From SAR202 cluster bacterium (lineage in GTDB: Bacteria; Chloroflexota; Dehalococcoidia; Lucifugimonadales; VGZR01): a stretch of 64,000 nt of DNA. Under the pieces are notes generated by a model. That model was not told the DNA's origin. It searched no databases and saw only the letters and a list, made by a program, of their open reading frames with translations. This document shows, in pieces, positions 45,583 through 54,314 of this stretch; within the stretch, counting starts at the first letter, position 1; each line of letters opens with the position of its first letter. The stretch lies in assembly GCA_016872515.1 (NCBI GenBank), contig VGZR01000007.1, forward strand, positions 19,640-83,639. Reading direction: 5' to 3'. The position numbers were made by a program, and so were the translations under genes.

Positions 45583-46866
45583 ATGCCCACTGAGCCGGTG
45601 AACGTGCTCCTTGTCGGCGGCGGAGGGCGCGAGCACGCCATCGCGTGGAAGCTCCGCCAGAGCCGGTTGCTGGGCGAGCTGTACGTGGCCCCCGGCAACG
45701 CGGGCACCGCGCAGGTGACCAAGAACGTGGCCGTCGCCGCCGATGATGTGGATGGCCTGCTGCGCTTCGCGGCCCAGAACGGTGTGGACTTCACCATCGT
45801 CGGCCCCGAGGGGCCGCTGGCGAAGGGCGTCGTGGACGCCTTCCAGGCCGCCGGCCGCGCCATCTTCGGCCCGACGAAGGCCGCCGCGCGCATCGAGACG
45901 AGCAAGGCCTTCGCCAAGGGGGTGATGCTGCGCCACGGCGTGCCCACAGCACACGCGGCCACCTTCACGTCATTGGCCGACGCGTTGCACCACGTCGGGT
46001 CGCCGCACGTCGCCCTGCCCGTCGTGGTCAAGGCCGATGGCCTGGCGGCTGGCAAGGGGGTCGTTGTGGCGAGGACGCATGAGGAGGCCGCCGAGGCGGT
46101 GCGCGACTGCCTGGAGCGGCGCGTCTTCGGCGCGGCAGGCGATACGGTGCTCGTCGAGGAGTGCCTTTCGGGCCGGGAGATGAGTGTCTTCGCCTTCGTG
46201 GACGGAGAGCGCGTCTCGCCGATGGTGGCGGCCCGCGATTACAAGCGCGCCCACGACGGCGACAAAGGCCCAAACACAGGCGGCATGGGCAGCTTCAGCC
46301 CGCCGCCCGAGTGGGGCCCGGCGCTGGAGGAGCGCATCCGGCGCGAGGTTATGGAGCCGGTGGCGCGCGGCCTGGCGGACAAGGGCTGTCCCTTCCGTGG
46401 CCTGCTGTACGCCGGGCTCATGCTCACCGCCGACGGCCCGAAGGTGCTCGAGTTCAACTGCCGCTTCGGCGACCCGGAGACCCAGGCGGTGCTGCCGAGG
46501 CTGAAGAGCGACCTGCTGGCGGCGATGATGGCGACGGCTGGCGGCGACCTGGAAGGCGCGGTCATCCAGTGGGACAGACGTGCCTGTGTCGGCATCGTGG
46601 TCGCCTCAGGTGGCTACCCCGGCCTTTACAACACGGGCCACCCCATCCATGGGCTGGACGCCATGGACCACGACGCGTTGGTGTTCCACGCCGGTACGCG
46701 GCTGGGCGCGGACGGCCGGACGGTTGAGACCGCCGGGGGGCGCGTGCTCACGGTGGCGGCGCTCGGACACAGCGTGGCCGATGCGCGCCGCAGGGCCTAC
46801 GAAAACGCAGCCCGCATCCACTTCGAAGGCGGCTTCTACCGCCGCGACATCGCCCAGGGCCTGTGA
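45583..46866 (+). CDS. purD: Phosphoribosylamine-glycine ligase (GAR synthetase)
   Basis: A 427-aa ATP-grasp ligase, second step of IMP synthesis. N-terminal NVLLVGGGGREHAIAWKL, FTIVGPEGPLAKGVVD, the ATP-grasp lysine region VVKADGLAAGKGVVVA, DYKRAHDGDKGPNTGGMGSF and the metal-binding LEFNCRFGDPETQAVLPRL. Normal length. Begins the purD-purB-purC run. Confidence 0.97.
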   Translation: MPTEPVNVLLVGGGGREHAIAWKLRQSRLLGELYVAPGNAGTAQVTKNVAVAADDVDGLLRFAAQNGVDFTIVGPEGPLAKGVVDAFQAAGRAIFGPTKAAARIETSKAFAKGVMLRHGVPTAHAATFTSLADALHHVGSPHVALPVVVKADGLAAGKGVVVARTHEEAAEAVRDCLERRVFGAAGDTVLVEECLSGREMSVFAFVDGERVSPMVAARDYKRAHDGDKGPNTGGMGSFSPPPEWGPALEERIRREVMEPVARGLADKGCPFRGLLYAGLMLTADGPKVLEFNCRFGDPETQAVLPRLKSDLLAAMMATAGGDLEGAVIQWDRRACVGIVVASGGYPGLYNTGHPIHGLDAMDHDALVFHAGTRLGADGRTVETAGGRVLTVAALGHSVADARRRAYENAARIHFEGGFYRRDIAQGL

Positions 46867-46944
46867 AGGCGTGCCTTCCGTAGGCCCCTACGCTCATCAC
46901 CTCTTGGAGGGACGGATCCGGATGTGTCATGGTAGAGTGAGAAC

Positions 46945-48273
46945 ATGATTGAACGGTACTCCCGGCCCGCCATGAAGCGGGTCTGGTCGGACGAGAACAA
47001 GTACGACACATGGCTGGCGGTGGAGTTGGCCGCCGTCGAGGCGTGGGCCGCTGAGGGCGTGGTGCCGAAGGCCGACGCCGCCAAACTGCGCTCCGCCGCC
47101 CACGACCTGGGGCGGCTACAGGACATCCTGAAGCGCACCAAGCACGACATGACGGCCTTCCTCGGCTCCATCACCGAGCGGCTGGGACCGGAGGGCCGCT
47201 GGCTCCACCACGGCCTGACCACCAGCGACGTGTGGGATACGGCCACGAGCCTCCAGCTCCGCCAGGCCGCCGCCATCCTCGACGAGGACGTGGCCCGCGT
47301 GATCGAGGGCCTGGGAGCGCGGGCGCTGAAGCACAAGGACGACCTGATGATGGGCCGGACCCATGGCGTCCATGCCGAACCCATCACCTTCGGCCTCAAG
47401 CTGGCCGTGTGGTGGGACGAGATGCGCCGCCACAAGGCACGGCTGGCCGAGGCGGCTAAGGGCATCGCCGTCGGCAAGCTGTCCGGCCCCGTCGGCAGTC
47501 ATGCCACCGTGCCGCCGTCGGTGGAGGAGCGCGTCTGCGCCAAGCTTGGCCTCGCGGTGGCTCCGCTTTCGAGCCAGGTGCTGCAGCGCGACCGCCACGC
47601 CCACTTCATAGTCACGCTGGCCCTCATCGCGGCCTCGCTCGAGAAGTTCGCCACCGAGATACGCGCCCTTCAGCGCACCGAGATACGTGAGGTCGAGGAG
47701 CCGTTTGGTGAGGGCCAGACCGGCTCGTCCTCGATGCCCCACAAGCGCAACCCGGAGCTGTCGGAACGCATCTGCGGCCTTGCGCGGCTGGTGCGCGGCC
47801 ACTCCGTCACGGCGCTCGAGAACGTGGCCCTGTGGGGCGAGCGCGACATCAGCCACTCCTCTGCCGAGCGGCTCATCCTTCCTGACTCGTGCCTCGCCCT
47901 CGACTACATGCTCGACCTGTTCGCCGGCATCGTCGAGGGCATGCGCGCGTACCCCGACCGGATGCGCAAGAACCTGGAGTCGTCCAACGGCGCCTTCTTC
48001 TCCCAGCGGCTGCTCCTCTCCATGGTGGAGCACGGCTTCGCGCGTGAGGAGGCGTACAAACTCGTCCAGGTCCTCTCCATGCGGGCCTTCGATGAGGGCG
48101 TGCACCTGCGCGAGCTGGCGTCGGCCAACGCCAAGGTCAGGGAGGTCCTGAGCCGCGCGGAGCTCGCTGGCGTTTTCGACGAGACCCACTACGTCCGCCA
48201 TGTGGACGAGGTCTTCCGTCGGGCGGGGCTGCTGCCGGCGATACAGCGCAAGACCAGCAAGGCCCAGAGGTAA
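46945..48273 (+). CDS. purB: Adenylosuccinate lyase
   Basis: A 442-aa fumarase/aspartase-superfamily lyase acting in IMP and AMP synthesis. Starts IERYSRPAMKRVWSDENKYD; catalytic His region GRTHGVHAEPITFGLKLA; flexible signature loop SSSMPHKRNPELSERICG with the catalytic Ser. 78 bp after purD and 11 bp before purC, so one transcript. Confidence 0.97.
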   Translation: MIERYSRPAMKRVWSDENKYDTWLAVELAAVEAWAAEGVVPKADAAKLRSAAHDLGRLQDILKRTKHDMTAFLGSITERLGPEGRWLHHGLTTSDVWDTATSLQLRQAAAILDEDVARVIEGLGARALKHKDDLMMGRTHGVHAEPITFGLKLAVWWDEMRRHKARLAEAAKGIAVGKLSGPVGSHATVPPSVEERVCAKLGLAVAPLSSQVLQRDRHAHFIVTLALIAASLEKFATEIRALQRTEIREVEEPFGEGQTGSSSMPHKRNPELSERICGLARLVRGHSVTALENVALWGERDISHSSAERLILPDSCLALDYMLDLFAGIVEGMRAYPDRMRKNLESSNGAFFSQRLLLSMVEHGFAREEAYKLVQVLSMRAFDEGVHLRELASANAKVREVLSRAELAGVFDETHYVRHVDEVFRRAGLLPAIQRKTSKAQR

Positions 48274-48284
48274 AGGTTATCCCT

Positions 48285-49160
48285 GTGACTGCTATCCGCG
48301 AGACCAACCTGCCGAACCTCGTCCACCGGGGCAAGGTTCGCGACACGTACGACCTCGGCGGCGGTCTGCTGCTCATGGTGGCCACCGACCGCATCTCCGC
48401 GTTCGACGTGGTGCTGCCCAACGCCGTGCCCGACAAGGGGGCGGTACTGTGTCAGATGTCGGCGTTCTGGTTCCGCCAGACCGCCCAGCTCGTGCCGAAC
48501 CACCTGGTGGCTCTTGGCACCGCGCGGCCCGATCTGAAACTGCCGCCCGAGCTGGCCCGAAGGGCCATGGTGGTGCGGCGGGCCAAGCGCGTGGACGTGG
48601 AGTGTGTCGTGCGCGGCTACATCGCGGGCTCGGCCTGGGCCGAGTACCGCAAGAGCGGCACCGTGTCCGGCCAGGCCATGCCCAAGGGCCTGCGGGAGGG
48701 CGACCGCTTCCCGGGGCCGCTGTTCACGCCCACCACCAAGGCCGAGACGGGCCACGACCTGCCCATGACCGAGCGCGAGGTGGAGGACATGGCCGGCGCC
48801 GAGACCGCGCGGGCGCTGCGGGAGAAGGCCATCGCCGTGTACGAGCACGCCCGCCGGTACGCCGAGGGGCGCGGCATCGTCATCGCCGACACCAAGATGG
48901 AGTTCGGCTTCATCGAAGGGCGGCTTTCGTTGATAGACGAGCTGCTCACGCCCGACTCCAGCCGCTTCTGGGACGCGAAGGGGTATGCCCCGGGGAGGTC
49001 GCAGCCTAACTTCGACAAGCAGTTCGTCCGCGACTGGCTCAACACCCAGGCCTGGGACCACAACCCGCCGGCCCCTGACCTACCGGACGACGTGGTCGAG
49101 AAGACCCGGGAGCGGTACATCGAGGCGTACCGCAGGCTGACCAGCCAACCCCTTATTTGA
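48285..49160 (+). CDS. purC: Phosphoribosylaminoimidazole-succinocarboxamide synthase
   Basis: A 291-aa SAICAR synthetase. Key blocks: HRGKVRDTYDLGGGLLLMVA, TDRISAFDVVLPNAVPDKG, VVRGYIAGSAWAEYRKSGTV, LFTPTTKAETGHD, and IADTKMEFGF near the active site. GTG start 48285, 11 bp after purB. The longer C-terminal part places it in the yeast/plant-like length class. Confidence 0.96.
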   Translation: MTAIRETNLPNLVHRGKVRDTYDLGGGLLLMVATDRISAFDVVLPNAVPDKGAVLCQMSAFWFRQTAQLVPNHLVALGTARPDLKLPPELARRAMVVRRAKRVDVECVVRGYIAGSAWAEYRKSGTVSGQAMPKGLREGDRFPGPLFTPTTKAETGHDLPMTEREVEDMAGAETARALREKAIAVYEHARRYAEGRGIVIADTKMEFGFIEGRLSLIDELLTPDSSRFWDAKGYAPGRSQPNFDKQFVRDWLNTQAWDHNPPAPDLPDDVVEKTRERYIEAYRRLTSQPLI

Positions 49161-49218
49161 AGATTTCGTACAATTGTAAGGTCGTCATCCGTCAGTCCAA
49201 GGTCAATGAAAGGGAATC

Positions 49219-49878
49219 ATGGCAGACGCAACCAAGACCGAGCCGCCGAAGACCGATTCCAAGGCCAAGGCCCCAGTCCAGAAACTGACGCCCACCCAGG
49301 CACGCGCTGCCCGCCGTGCGCGGCGCCAGTCGCGCAAGGCCCTGAGGCGCTACGCCATCTTCGTCGGCGTCGGCCTCGTCGCTACCGTTCTCCTAGCCTC
49401 CCTTTTCCTGCCCGGCCTGCCCTTCGGGAGAGGCGGGGGTAACATACCGGAGAACGCTCCCGGTCAACGCTACGACGACCAGGGCACGACCCATATCCAG
49501 CTAGGGGAGTCTCACGGTCCCTACAACTCGATTCCTGCCACCTCCGGCTGGCACTACTCCCAGCCCAACGCGCCGGTGGCCTGGGGCGTGTACAACGATC
49601 CGATACCCGACGAGGTGCTCATCCACAACCTGGAACACGGCGGCGTGGGCGTCCACTACAACTGCCCCGACGGCTGCCCCGACGATGTGGCGAAGCTGGT
49701 CAACTTCTACCAGGGCCGCAAAGTCGTGGTCTCGCCCTATCCCAACATGCCCACCAAGTTCGCCCTCACAGCCTGGAACTACCTGGACGCCTTTGACGTG
49801 TACGACGAAGCGCGCATCGCCGCCTTCCTCGACGCCCATATCAGCTCCGGGAACGCGCCCGAGTGGATGGTCCCGTAG
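49219..49878 (+). CDS. DUF3105 family membrane-anchored protein
   Basis: 219 aa. A highly basic cytoplasmic N-terminus (QARAARRARRQSRKALRR) leads into one transmembrane helix (YAIFVGVGLVATVLLASLFL). The extracytoplasmic DUF3105 domain contains SIPATSGWHYSQPNAP, VLIHNLEHGGVGVHYNCP and a conserved-looking W-N-Y-L. The histidines of the H-N-L-E-H motif suggest metal binding, but the family has no established function. It lies between purC and purS and is probably carried by their transcript. Confidence 0.85.
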   Translation: MADATKTEPPKTDSKAKAPVQKLTPTQARAARRARRQSRKALRRYAIFVGVGLVATVLLASLFLPGLPFGRGGGNIPENAPGQRYDDQGTTHIQLGESHGPYNSIPATSGWHYSQPNAPVAWGVYNDPIPDEVLIHNLEHGGVGVHYNCPDGCPDDVAKLVNFYQGRKVVVSPYPNMPTKFALTAWNYLDAFDVYDEARIAAFLDAHISSGNAPEWMVP

Positions 49879-49880
49879 CG

Positions 49881-50132
49881 GTGTACCTCGCCAAGGTCTA
49901 TATCACCCTCAAGCCGTCGGTCAACGACCCTCAGGGTCAGACCATCCTCGGCGGCCTCAGGAGCCTCGGCTTCGGCACGGTGCAGAGCGTCCGCGCGGGC
50001 AAGTACTTCGAGGTCCGGCTCGACGAGTCCAGTGAGTCCAAGGCGAACGCCAAGGTCAAAGAGATGTGCTCCAGACTCCTCGCCAACCCCATCGTCGAGG
50101 ACTACCGCTTCGAGCTGTCGAAGGTCACCTAG
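49881..50132 (+). CDS. purS: Phosphoribosylformylglycinamidine synthase subunit PurS
   Basis: 83 aa. Small subunit that, with PurQ and PurL, makes FGAM. Sequence YLAKVYITLKPSVNDPQGQT followed by LRSLGFGTVQSVRAGKYFEV is typical. I chose GTG 49881, giving the usual family start V-Y-L-A-K-V; the in-frame GTG 49863 overlaps the DUF3105 gene. purQ and purL, normally directly downstream, are absent; the next gene is on the other strand. Confidence 0.92.
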   Translation: MYLAKVYITLKPSVNDPQGQTILGGLRSLGFGTVQSVRAGKYFEVRLDESSESKANAKVKEMCSRLLANPIVEDYRFELSKVT

Positions 50133-50192
50133 GGCGGGCGATGACGTCCACACCCAAAGTCCGCGGTACGCGAGCGGACTCTGCGCTGAACT

Positions 50193-50603
50193 CTAGGGCC
50201 GCAGCGCTGCCACTAAGGCCGCGGTGTCGAGGAAGTTGCGGTAGCTGGTGAGCAGGCCGCCGCGGACGGTATAGACATGGGCGAAGTGGCTCTCGAAGGT
50301 CCTGCCCGTGGGCCTGGCGATGGCCGTCACATGGCCCAGCACCAGCACCGTGCCGCCGTCCACCACGTACTCCCGCGGCTCGTATTTGCGGACGTCGAGC
50401 GTAACTCGGACAGCGGCGTAGTAGCGCACCAGCTCCCGCTTGCCGCGCCAGGTGCCGACGAACGGGACTTCGGGCGGGCCGTAGGCCGTCCACACCGCGT
50501 CGTCGGCCACCAGCGCCAGCAGCGCCGCGTCGTCGCGCTTACTGAACGCCTCGTAGAACCGGCGGACAACGGCCAGGCTGTCCTGGGCGGGCTGCTTATT
50601 CAA
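50193..50603 (-). CDS. SnoaL-like/NTF2-fold protein
   Basis: 136 aa with the cone-shaped NTF2 pattern: SLAVVRRFYEAFSKRDDAAL, VADDAVWTAYGPPEVPF, WRGKRELVRYYAAV, then strands YVVDGGTVLVLGHVTAIA and a final YRNFLDTAALVAAL. Members are small isomerases, hydrolases or lack known activity. It starts with TTG overlapping the hisB stop (TTGA), so it is translated with the histidine operon; a link to histidine synthesis is not established. Confidence 0.8.
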   Translation of the reverse strand: MNKQPAQDSLAVVRRFYEAFSKRDDAALLALVADDAVWTAYGPPEVPFVGTWRGKRELVRYYAAVRVTLDVRKYEPREYVVDGGTVLVLGHVTAIARPTGRTFESHFAHVYTVRGGLLTSYRNFLDTAALVAALRP

Positions 50604-51226
50604 CCTCTGATAGTGCCTTTGGTGCTGGGGATATCGCCAGCGGCGCGGCCGTCCACCTTCGCGGCGGCACGGATGGCCCGGCCCAGGCTCTTGAAGATGG
50701 CCTCGGCCTTGTGGTGGCCGTTGACGCCCGCCAGCATCCGCACGTGCAGCGTGACGCCGCCCTCGCGGGCCATGCTCTCGAGGAAGTGGCGTACCAGGTC
50801 CGCGGGCAGCCCGCCCAGGTCGTCCTCGTGCGTCAGCCCGGTGTCCACCACGGCGTAGCCGCGCCCCGACAGGTCCACCACGGTCAGCGCCAACGCCTCG
50901 TCCAGAGGCGCGTAGGCGTGCGCGATGCGCACGATACCCCTCCCCTCGCCCACCGCCTGGCGCAACGCCCGCCCCAGCACGATGCCTGTGTCCTCCACGA
51001 CGTGATGCCAGCCCACCTCCACATCACCCGTGGCCGACAGCTTCAGGTCCATGAGACCGTGCTTGGCGAGCTGTTCCAGCATGTGCTTGAAGAAGCCGTT
51101 GCCGATGTTGACGTCATACTTGCCGGTGCCGTCCAGGAGCAGCTCCACCGAGACCTGCGACTCTTTGGTCGTACGGCTGACCTGGCCCTTTCGCACGGGC
51201 GCCTTTGCGGTTGCGTTGCGCGGCAT
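50600..51226 (-). CDS. hisB: Imidazoleglycerol-phosphate dehydratase
   Basis: 208 aa, single-function HisB (no phosphatase domain). Metal-binding motifs GWHHVVEDTGIVLG and the partner EDDLGG-x2-D-x-V-R-H-F-L-E-S region, plus GVNGHHKAEAIFKSLGRAI. Catalyses the sixth histidine step. It follows hisC after a 225-bp gap filled by a palindromic element. Confidence 0.95.
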   Translation of the reverse strand: MPRNATAKAPVRKGQVSRTTKESQVSVELLLDGTGKYDVNIGNGFFKHMLEQLAKHGLMDLKLSATGDVEVGWHHVVEDTGIVLGRALRQAVGEGRGIVRIAHAYAPLDEALALTVVDLSGRGYAVVDTGLTHEDDLGGLPADLVRHFLESMAREGGVTLHVRMLAGVNGHHKAEAIFKSLGRAIRAAAKVDGRAAGDIPSTKGTIRG

Positions 51227-51250
51227 TCCTTATCCTCTCAGGGCTTACAT

Positions 51251-51386
51251 TTCACCCTCACCCCTGCGTCCAGATGGAATCGGGACGAAGGCCCTCCCCC
51301 TTCAAGGGGGAGGGGTGGGACATCCCCTCTCCCCTACCGGGGGAGAGGCCTATGACCTCGATGTCATCGGAGTCATAGGGTGAAGG
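51251..51386. repeat. Multi-hairpin palindromic element A (hisC-hisB gap)
   Basis: Flanked by TTCACCCT and AGGGTGAA. Contains CCCTCCCCCTT-C-AAGGGGGAGGG (11-bp arms), CTCTCCCC/GGGGAGAG, and CCTATGAC/GTCATAGG. Non-coding. Shares its C-run/G-run core with elements B and C. Confidence 0.85.
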
Positions 51387-51451
51387 GTATAAGCTCTCAC
51401 ACTATCCTGTACCTTATCCGCTGCGAGGCGGAAGGCAGATACGGACTTCCT

Positions 51452-52546
51452 TTAGACCAATTCTCGCATGGCGGCGATGAGCGCGTCCGTCTGCGCCGGA
51501 GTGCCGACCGAGATGCGGAAGCAATCGCGCAGCCGGTCGGAGCCGAACTTGCGCACGAAGATGCCCTGCTGCGCGAGGCCGTGGAAGACGGTCTGCGCCT
51601 TACCGGGGGGGAACTGGACGAGCACGAAGTTGCCCGCCGACGGCCACGGCTTCACGCCGGGGAGCGTCTTGAGCAGCTTGGTCATCCGTTCTCGCTCGCG
51701 CACGATCTTGTCCACGTCCGCGAGGAGCGCCGGCGCCTCCTGGATGGAGGCCAGCAACCCTGCCTCGGCGGCCACGTTCAGGTTGTACGGCGACTTGATG
51801 TCCACGATATGCTTCGCCAGCGTCGGGCTCATCATGCCGTAGCCCACGCGCAGCCCTGCCAGGCCTGCCCACTTGCTCATGGAGCGCAGCACCACCAGGT
51901 TGTCGTACTCCGGCACCAGGTGCGCCGCCGTCTGCTTGCAGAACTCGAAGTACGCCTCGTCAACCACCACCACCAAGCCCGTCTCCAGCAGCGCCCGCAC
52001 CTGCTCCTCCGTCGCCATGTTGCCCGTCGGGTTGTTGGGCGAGCTGAGGAAGATGATCTTCGTGCGCGGGTCTATCGCCTTCTTCGCCGCCTCCACGTCC
52101 AGGTCGAAGGTCTCGTTACGCGGCACCAGCTTGAGCTTGCCGTCCGCGACGCGCGCGCAGAAGGCGTACATGGCGAAGGTCGGGTCGAAGTCCAGAATGG
52201 TGTCGCCCGGCTCGATGAACAGCCGGAACAGCAGGTCGATCAGCTCGTCGCTGCCCGCGCCCGCGATGATGTGGTCGGCGTCCACGCCGGTGTACCCGGC
52301 CAGCGCCTGGCGCACTTTGCGCTGTAGCGGGTCAGGGTAGATGTTGATGGCCGTCTGCGCCACCGCCTTCCGCACCGAGTCCAGCGGCGGGTGGGGGTTC
52401 TCGTTCCCGTTCAGCTTGATGATCTTGTCCTCGGGGATGCCCGCGCGCCTCGCCAACTCCTCCGGCGGGTCCACCGCTGCGTAGGTCTCCACGTTGCGCA
52501 GGTGGGGCCTGACCAGCCGCTCCACCCCGTTCTTTCTCCCCTTCAT
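51452..52546 (-). CDS. hisC: Histidinol-phosphate aminotransferase
   Basis: About 364 aa, class I/II PLP aminotransferase. KLNGNENPHPPLDSVRKAVA, YPDPLQRKVRQAL, IIFLSSPNNPTGNMATEEQ, VVDEAYFEFC and the PLP lysine in LRSMSKWAGLAGLRVGYG. ATG 52546 begins M-K-G-R-K-N-G-V; an ATG at 52567 is in frame but less likely. Converts imidazole-acetol phosphate to histidinol phosphate. Confidence 0.94.
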   Translation of the reverse strand: MKGRKNGVERLVRPHLRNVETYAAVDPPEELARRAGIPEDKIIKLNGNENPHPPLDSVRKAVAQTAINIYPDPLQRKVRQALAGYTGVDADHIIAGAGSDELIDLLFRLFIEPGDTILDFDPTFAMYAFCARVADGKLKLVPRNETFDLDVEAAKKAIDPRTKIIFLSSPNNPTGNMATEEQVRALLETGLVVVVDEAYFEFCKQTAAHLVPEYDNLVVLRSMSKWAGLAGLRVGYGMMSPTLAKHIVDIKSPYNLNVAAEAGLLASIQEAPALLADVDKIVRERERMTKLLKTLPGVKPWPSAGNFVLVQFPPGKAQTVFHGLAQQGIFVRKFGSDRLRDCFRISVGTPAQTDALIAAMRELV

Positions 52547-52569
52547 GGCATCGCCTCCTCGGAGCACTC

Positions 52570-52704
52570 CTACCCCCTACCTCTTCAGCACCGCTACGGT
52601 GCTGAAGGTCCTCCCCCTCAAGGGGGGAGGAGGACACACCCTTCCCCCCTTGAGGGGGAAGGCCTCTGGCCCGATGCCATCGGGCCAGAGGGATAGGGGG
52701 TGCG
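52570..52704. repeat. Multi-hairpin palindromic element B (hisD-hisC gap)
   Basis: Begins TACCCCCTAC and ends near GATAGGGGGT (imperfect terminal inverted repeat). Contains CTTCAGCACCG-CTA-CGGTGCTGAAG (52583-52607, perfect 11-bp stem), two C-run/G-run hairpins, and a 14-bp perfect stem CCTCTGGCCCGATG/CATCGGGCCAGAGG. Non-coding. Confidence 0.88.
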
Positions 52705-52725
52705 CTATGTTTGATAAAACCTTTC

Positions 52726-54072
52726 CTATTCTTCTTCGCTCAACTCCAGCCGCACCTCTGCGGCCTCGGCGTGGCCCGTCAGCCCCTCGGCGCGTCCCAG
52801 CGCCGACGCCGCGGGCGTCAGCGACAGCGCCGTCGCCCTATCCAGCGCCACCACCGGCGTGTACTTCAAGAAGCTGTGCACCCCCAGGCCCGAACTGAAC
52901 CGCGCCGTGCCGCCGGTCGGCATCACGTGGCTCGGCCCCGCCACGTAGTCGCCCAGCACTTCGTGGGAGAACTCGCCGACGAAGACCGCTCCCGCGTTGC
53001 GCACCTTCGGCACCAGCTTCCACGGGTCGCGCACCATCAGGCTGATGTGCTCCGGCGCGAAGGCGTTGGCGACCTCCATCGCCTCGTCCAGGTCGCGCAC
53101 CAGCACGACCGTGCCCCGCGACTCCATGGATGCACCTGCTATCTTACTCCTTTCGAGCCGCCGCAGTCGCGCCTCGGCCTCCTTCTCCACGGTGGAGGCG
53201 AGCGCCTCGGACGTGGTGACGAGCACGGGCATGGCCATGACGTCGTGCTCGGCCTGGGCCAGGAGGTCGGCGGCGCACAGCGTCGGGTGGGCCGTCTCAT
53301 CGGCCACCACCAGCGTCTCGGTGGGTCCGTACAGCCCGTCAATGCCCACGACGCCGTACAGCAGCTTCTTGGCCAGGGTGACGAAGATATTGCCCGGCCC
53401 GCAGACCATGTCCACCTTGGGCACGGACTCGGTGCCGTAGGCAAGCGCCGCGACGGCCTGAGCGCCGCCGATGCAAAAGACGCGGTCCGCGCCCGCGGCC
53501 TTAGCCGCGGCCAGAACCGCCGGGCTCGGCAGCTTGCCTTGAGCCGCTGGCGTGCAGACCACGACCGTCTCGACCCCTGCAACCCGCGCCGGGATGGCCG
53601 TCATCAGCACCGTCGAGAGGTACGGCGCCGTGCCGCCGGGGACGTAACACCCCACGCTGCCGACGGCGTTGACCAGGCGGCCGTAGCCTGCCTTCTTGTC
53701 CATCCACTCCTTGGGCATCGTCGCCTCGTGGAAGCGGCGGATGCGCTCGGCCGACGTGCGGATGGCGTCGCGCAGCGCCTGGGGCACCTGCCGTTCCGCC
53801 TCCTCAATTGCCTGGCGCGGCACCTCCGTCTCGCCCAGGTCCATGCCGTCCACGCGCTTGGCCAGGTCGCGCAGCGCGGCGTCGCCCTGCGTGCGCACCT
53901 GCTCTATAACACGCTGGACGACCTGATGCAGCGTCAGCGGCTCGCCGAATATCTCCACGATGCGCTTCTGGACGTGCGACGGCACCGTGTCGAAGTCGAA
54001 CCCTCGCTGGGCGGAGAGGGCTTTCTTTGCCTCAGATAGACCTAGGATGCGCTTCAAGGGTAGTGCTCCCAA
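52726..54072 (-). CDS. hisD: Histidinol dehydrogenase
   Basis: 448 aa, zinc-dependent NAD enzyme for the last two histidine steps. VGCYVPGGTAPYLSTVLMTA, DMVCGPGNIFVTLAKKLLYG, YGPTETLVVADETAHP and the metal/catalytic region PTGGTARFSSGLGVHSFLK are present. ATG 54072 gives a natural N-terminus. It lies 92 bp after the zinc-ribbon microprotein gene. Confidence 0.95.
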   Translation of the reverse strand: MGALPLKRILGLSEAKKALSAQRGFDFDTVPSHVQKRIVEIFGEPLTLHQVVQRVIEQVRTQGDAALRDLAKRVDGMDLGETEVPRQAIEEAERQVPQALRDAIRTSAERIRRFHEATMPKEWMDKKAGYGRLVNAVGSVGCYVPGGTAPYLSTVLMTAIPARVAGVETVVVCTPAAQGKLPSPAVLAAAKAAGADRVFCIGGAQAVAALAYGTESVPKVDMVCGPGNIFVTLAKKLLYGVVGIDGLYGPTETLVVADETAHPTLCAADLLAQAEHDVMAMPVLVTTSEALASTVEKEAEARLRRLERSKIAGASMESRGTVVLVRDLDEAMEVANAFAPEHISLMVRDPWKLVPKVRNAGAVFVGEFSHEVLGDYVAGPSHVMPTGGTARFSSGLGVHSFLKYTPVVALDRATALSLTPAASALGRAEGLTGHAEAAEVRLELSEEE

Positions 54073-54164
54073 ATTAGATATGACGGAAGGCGTTATCTAG
54101 GACTGGCAAGTCCGCCGTGTGTCGGCCATAGCTTCCTTTTCCCTCGCTTATGGATACCCTTGAA

Positions 54165-54314
54165 TTAAGCTTCTCGATGGCGCGAATTGCAGAAAAGTAA
54201 ACGCTCTTTGAATCCAGGAGCACGCCTAGTCGGCCTGCGACAATATGCGCACAGCCCCTTTCGGGGGCCTACGACGGGCCGCCGTTGATACTGATTGTGC
54301 TGTTTTTCTATCAT
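54165..54314 (-). CDS. 49-aa zinc-ribbon-like microprotein
   Basis: Too short for usual gene calling but plausible. Its ATG overlaps the TGA of the PLC-like gene (ATGA), so it would be made by translational coupling. It is basic and ends with a C-x2-C (LCAYCRRP) and a C-x3-H (FCNSRHREA) pair spaced like a treble-clef or zinc-ribbon knuckle. I do not recognise the family. Conservation in relatives is needed to accept it. Confidence 0.45.
   Translation of the reverse strand: MIEKQHNQYQRRPVVGPRKGLCAYCRRPTRRAPGFKERLLFCNSRHREA

Noticed and set aside
43638..46055. An 805-codon open frame on the minus strand across guaA and purD
   Set aside because: It is antisense to two clear enzymes with catalytic motifs; high third-position GC in those genes removes stops on the opposite strand.
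51251..51386. Palindromic element A as a rho-independent terminator only
   Set aside because: Several hairpins and terminal repeats, no T-run at the right place on the operon strand, and related elements occur in two other gaps.
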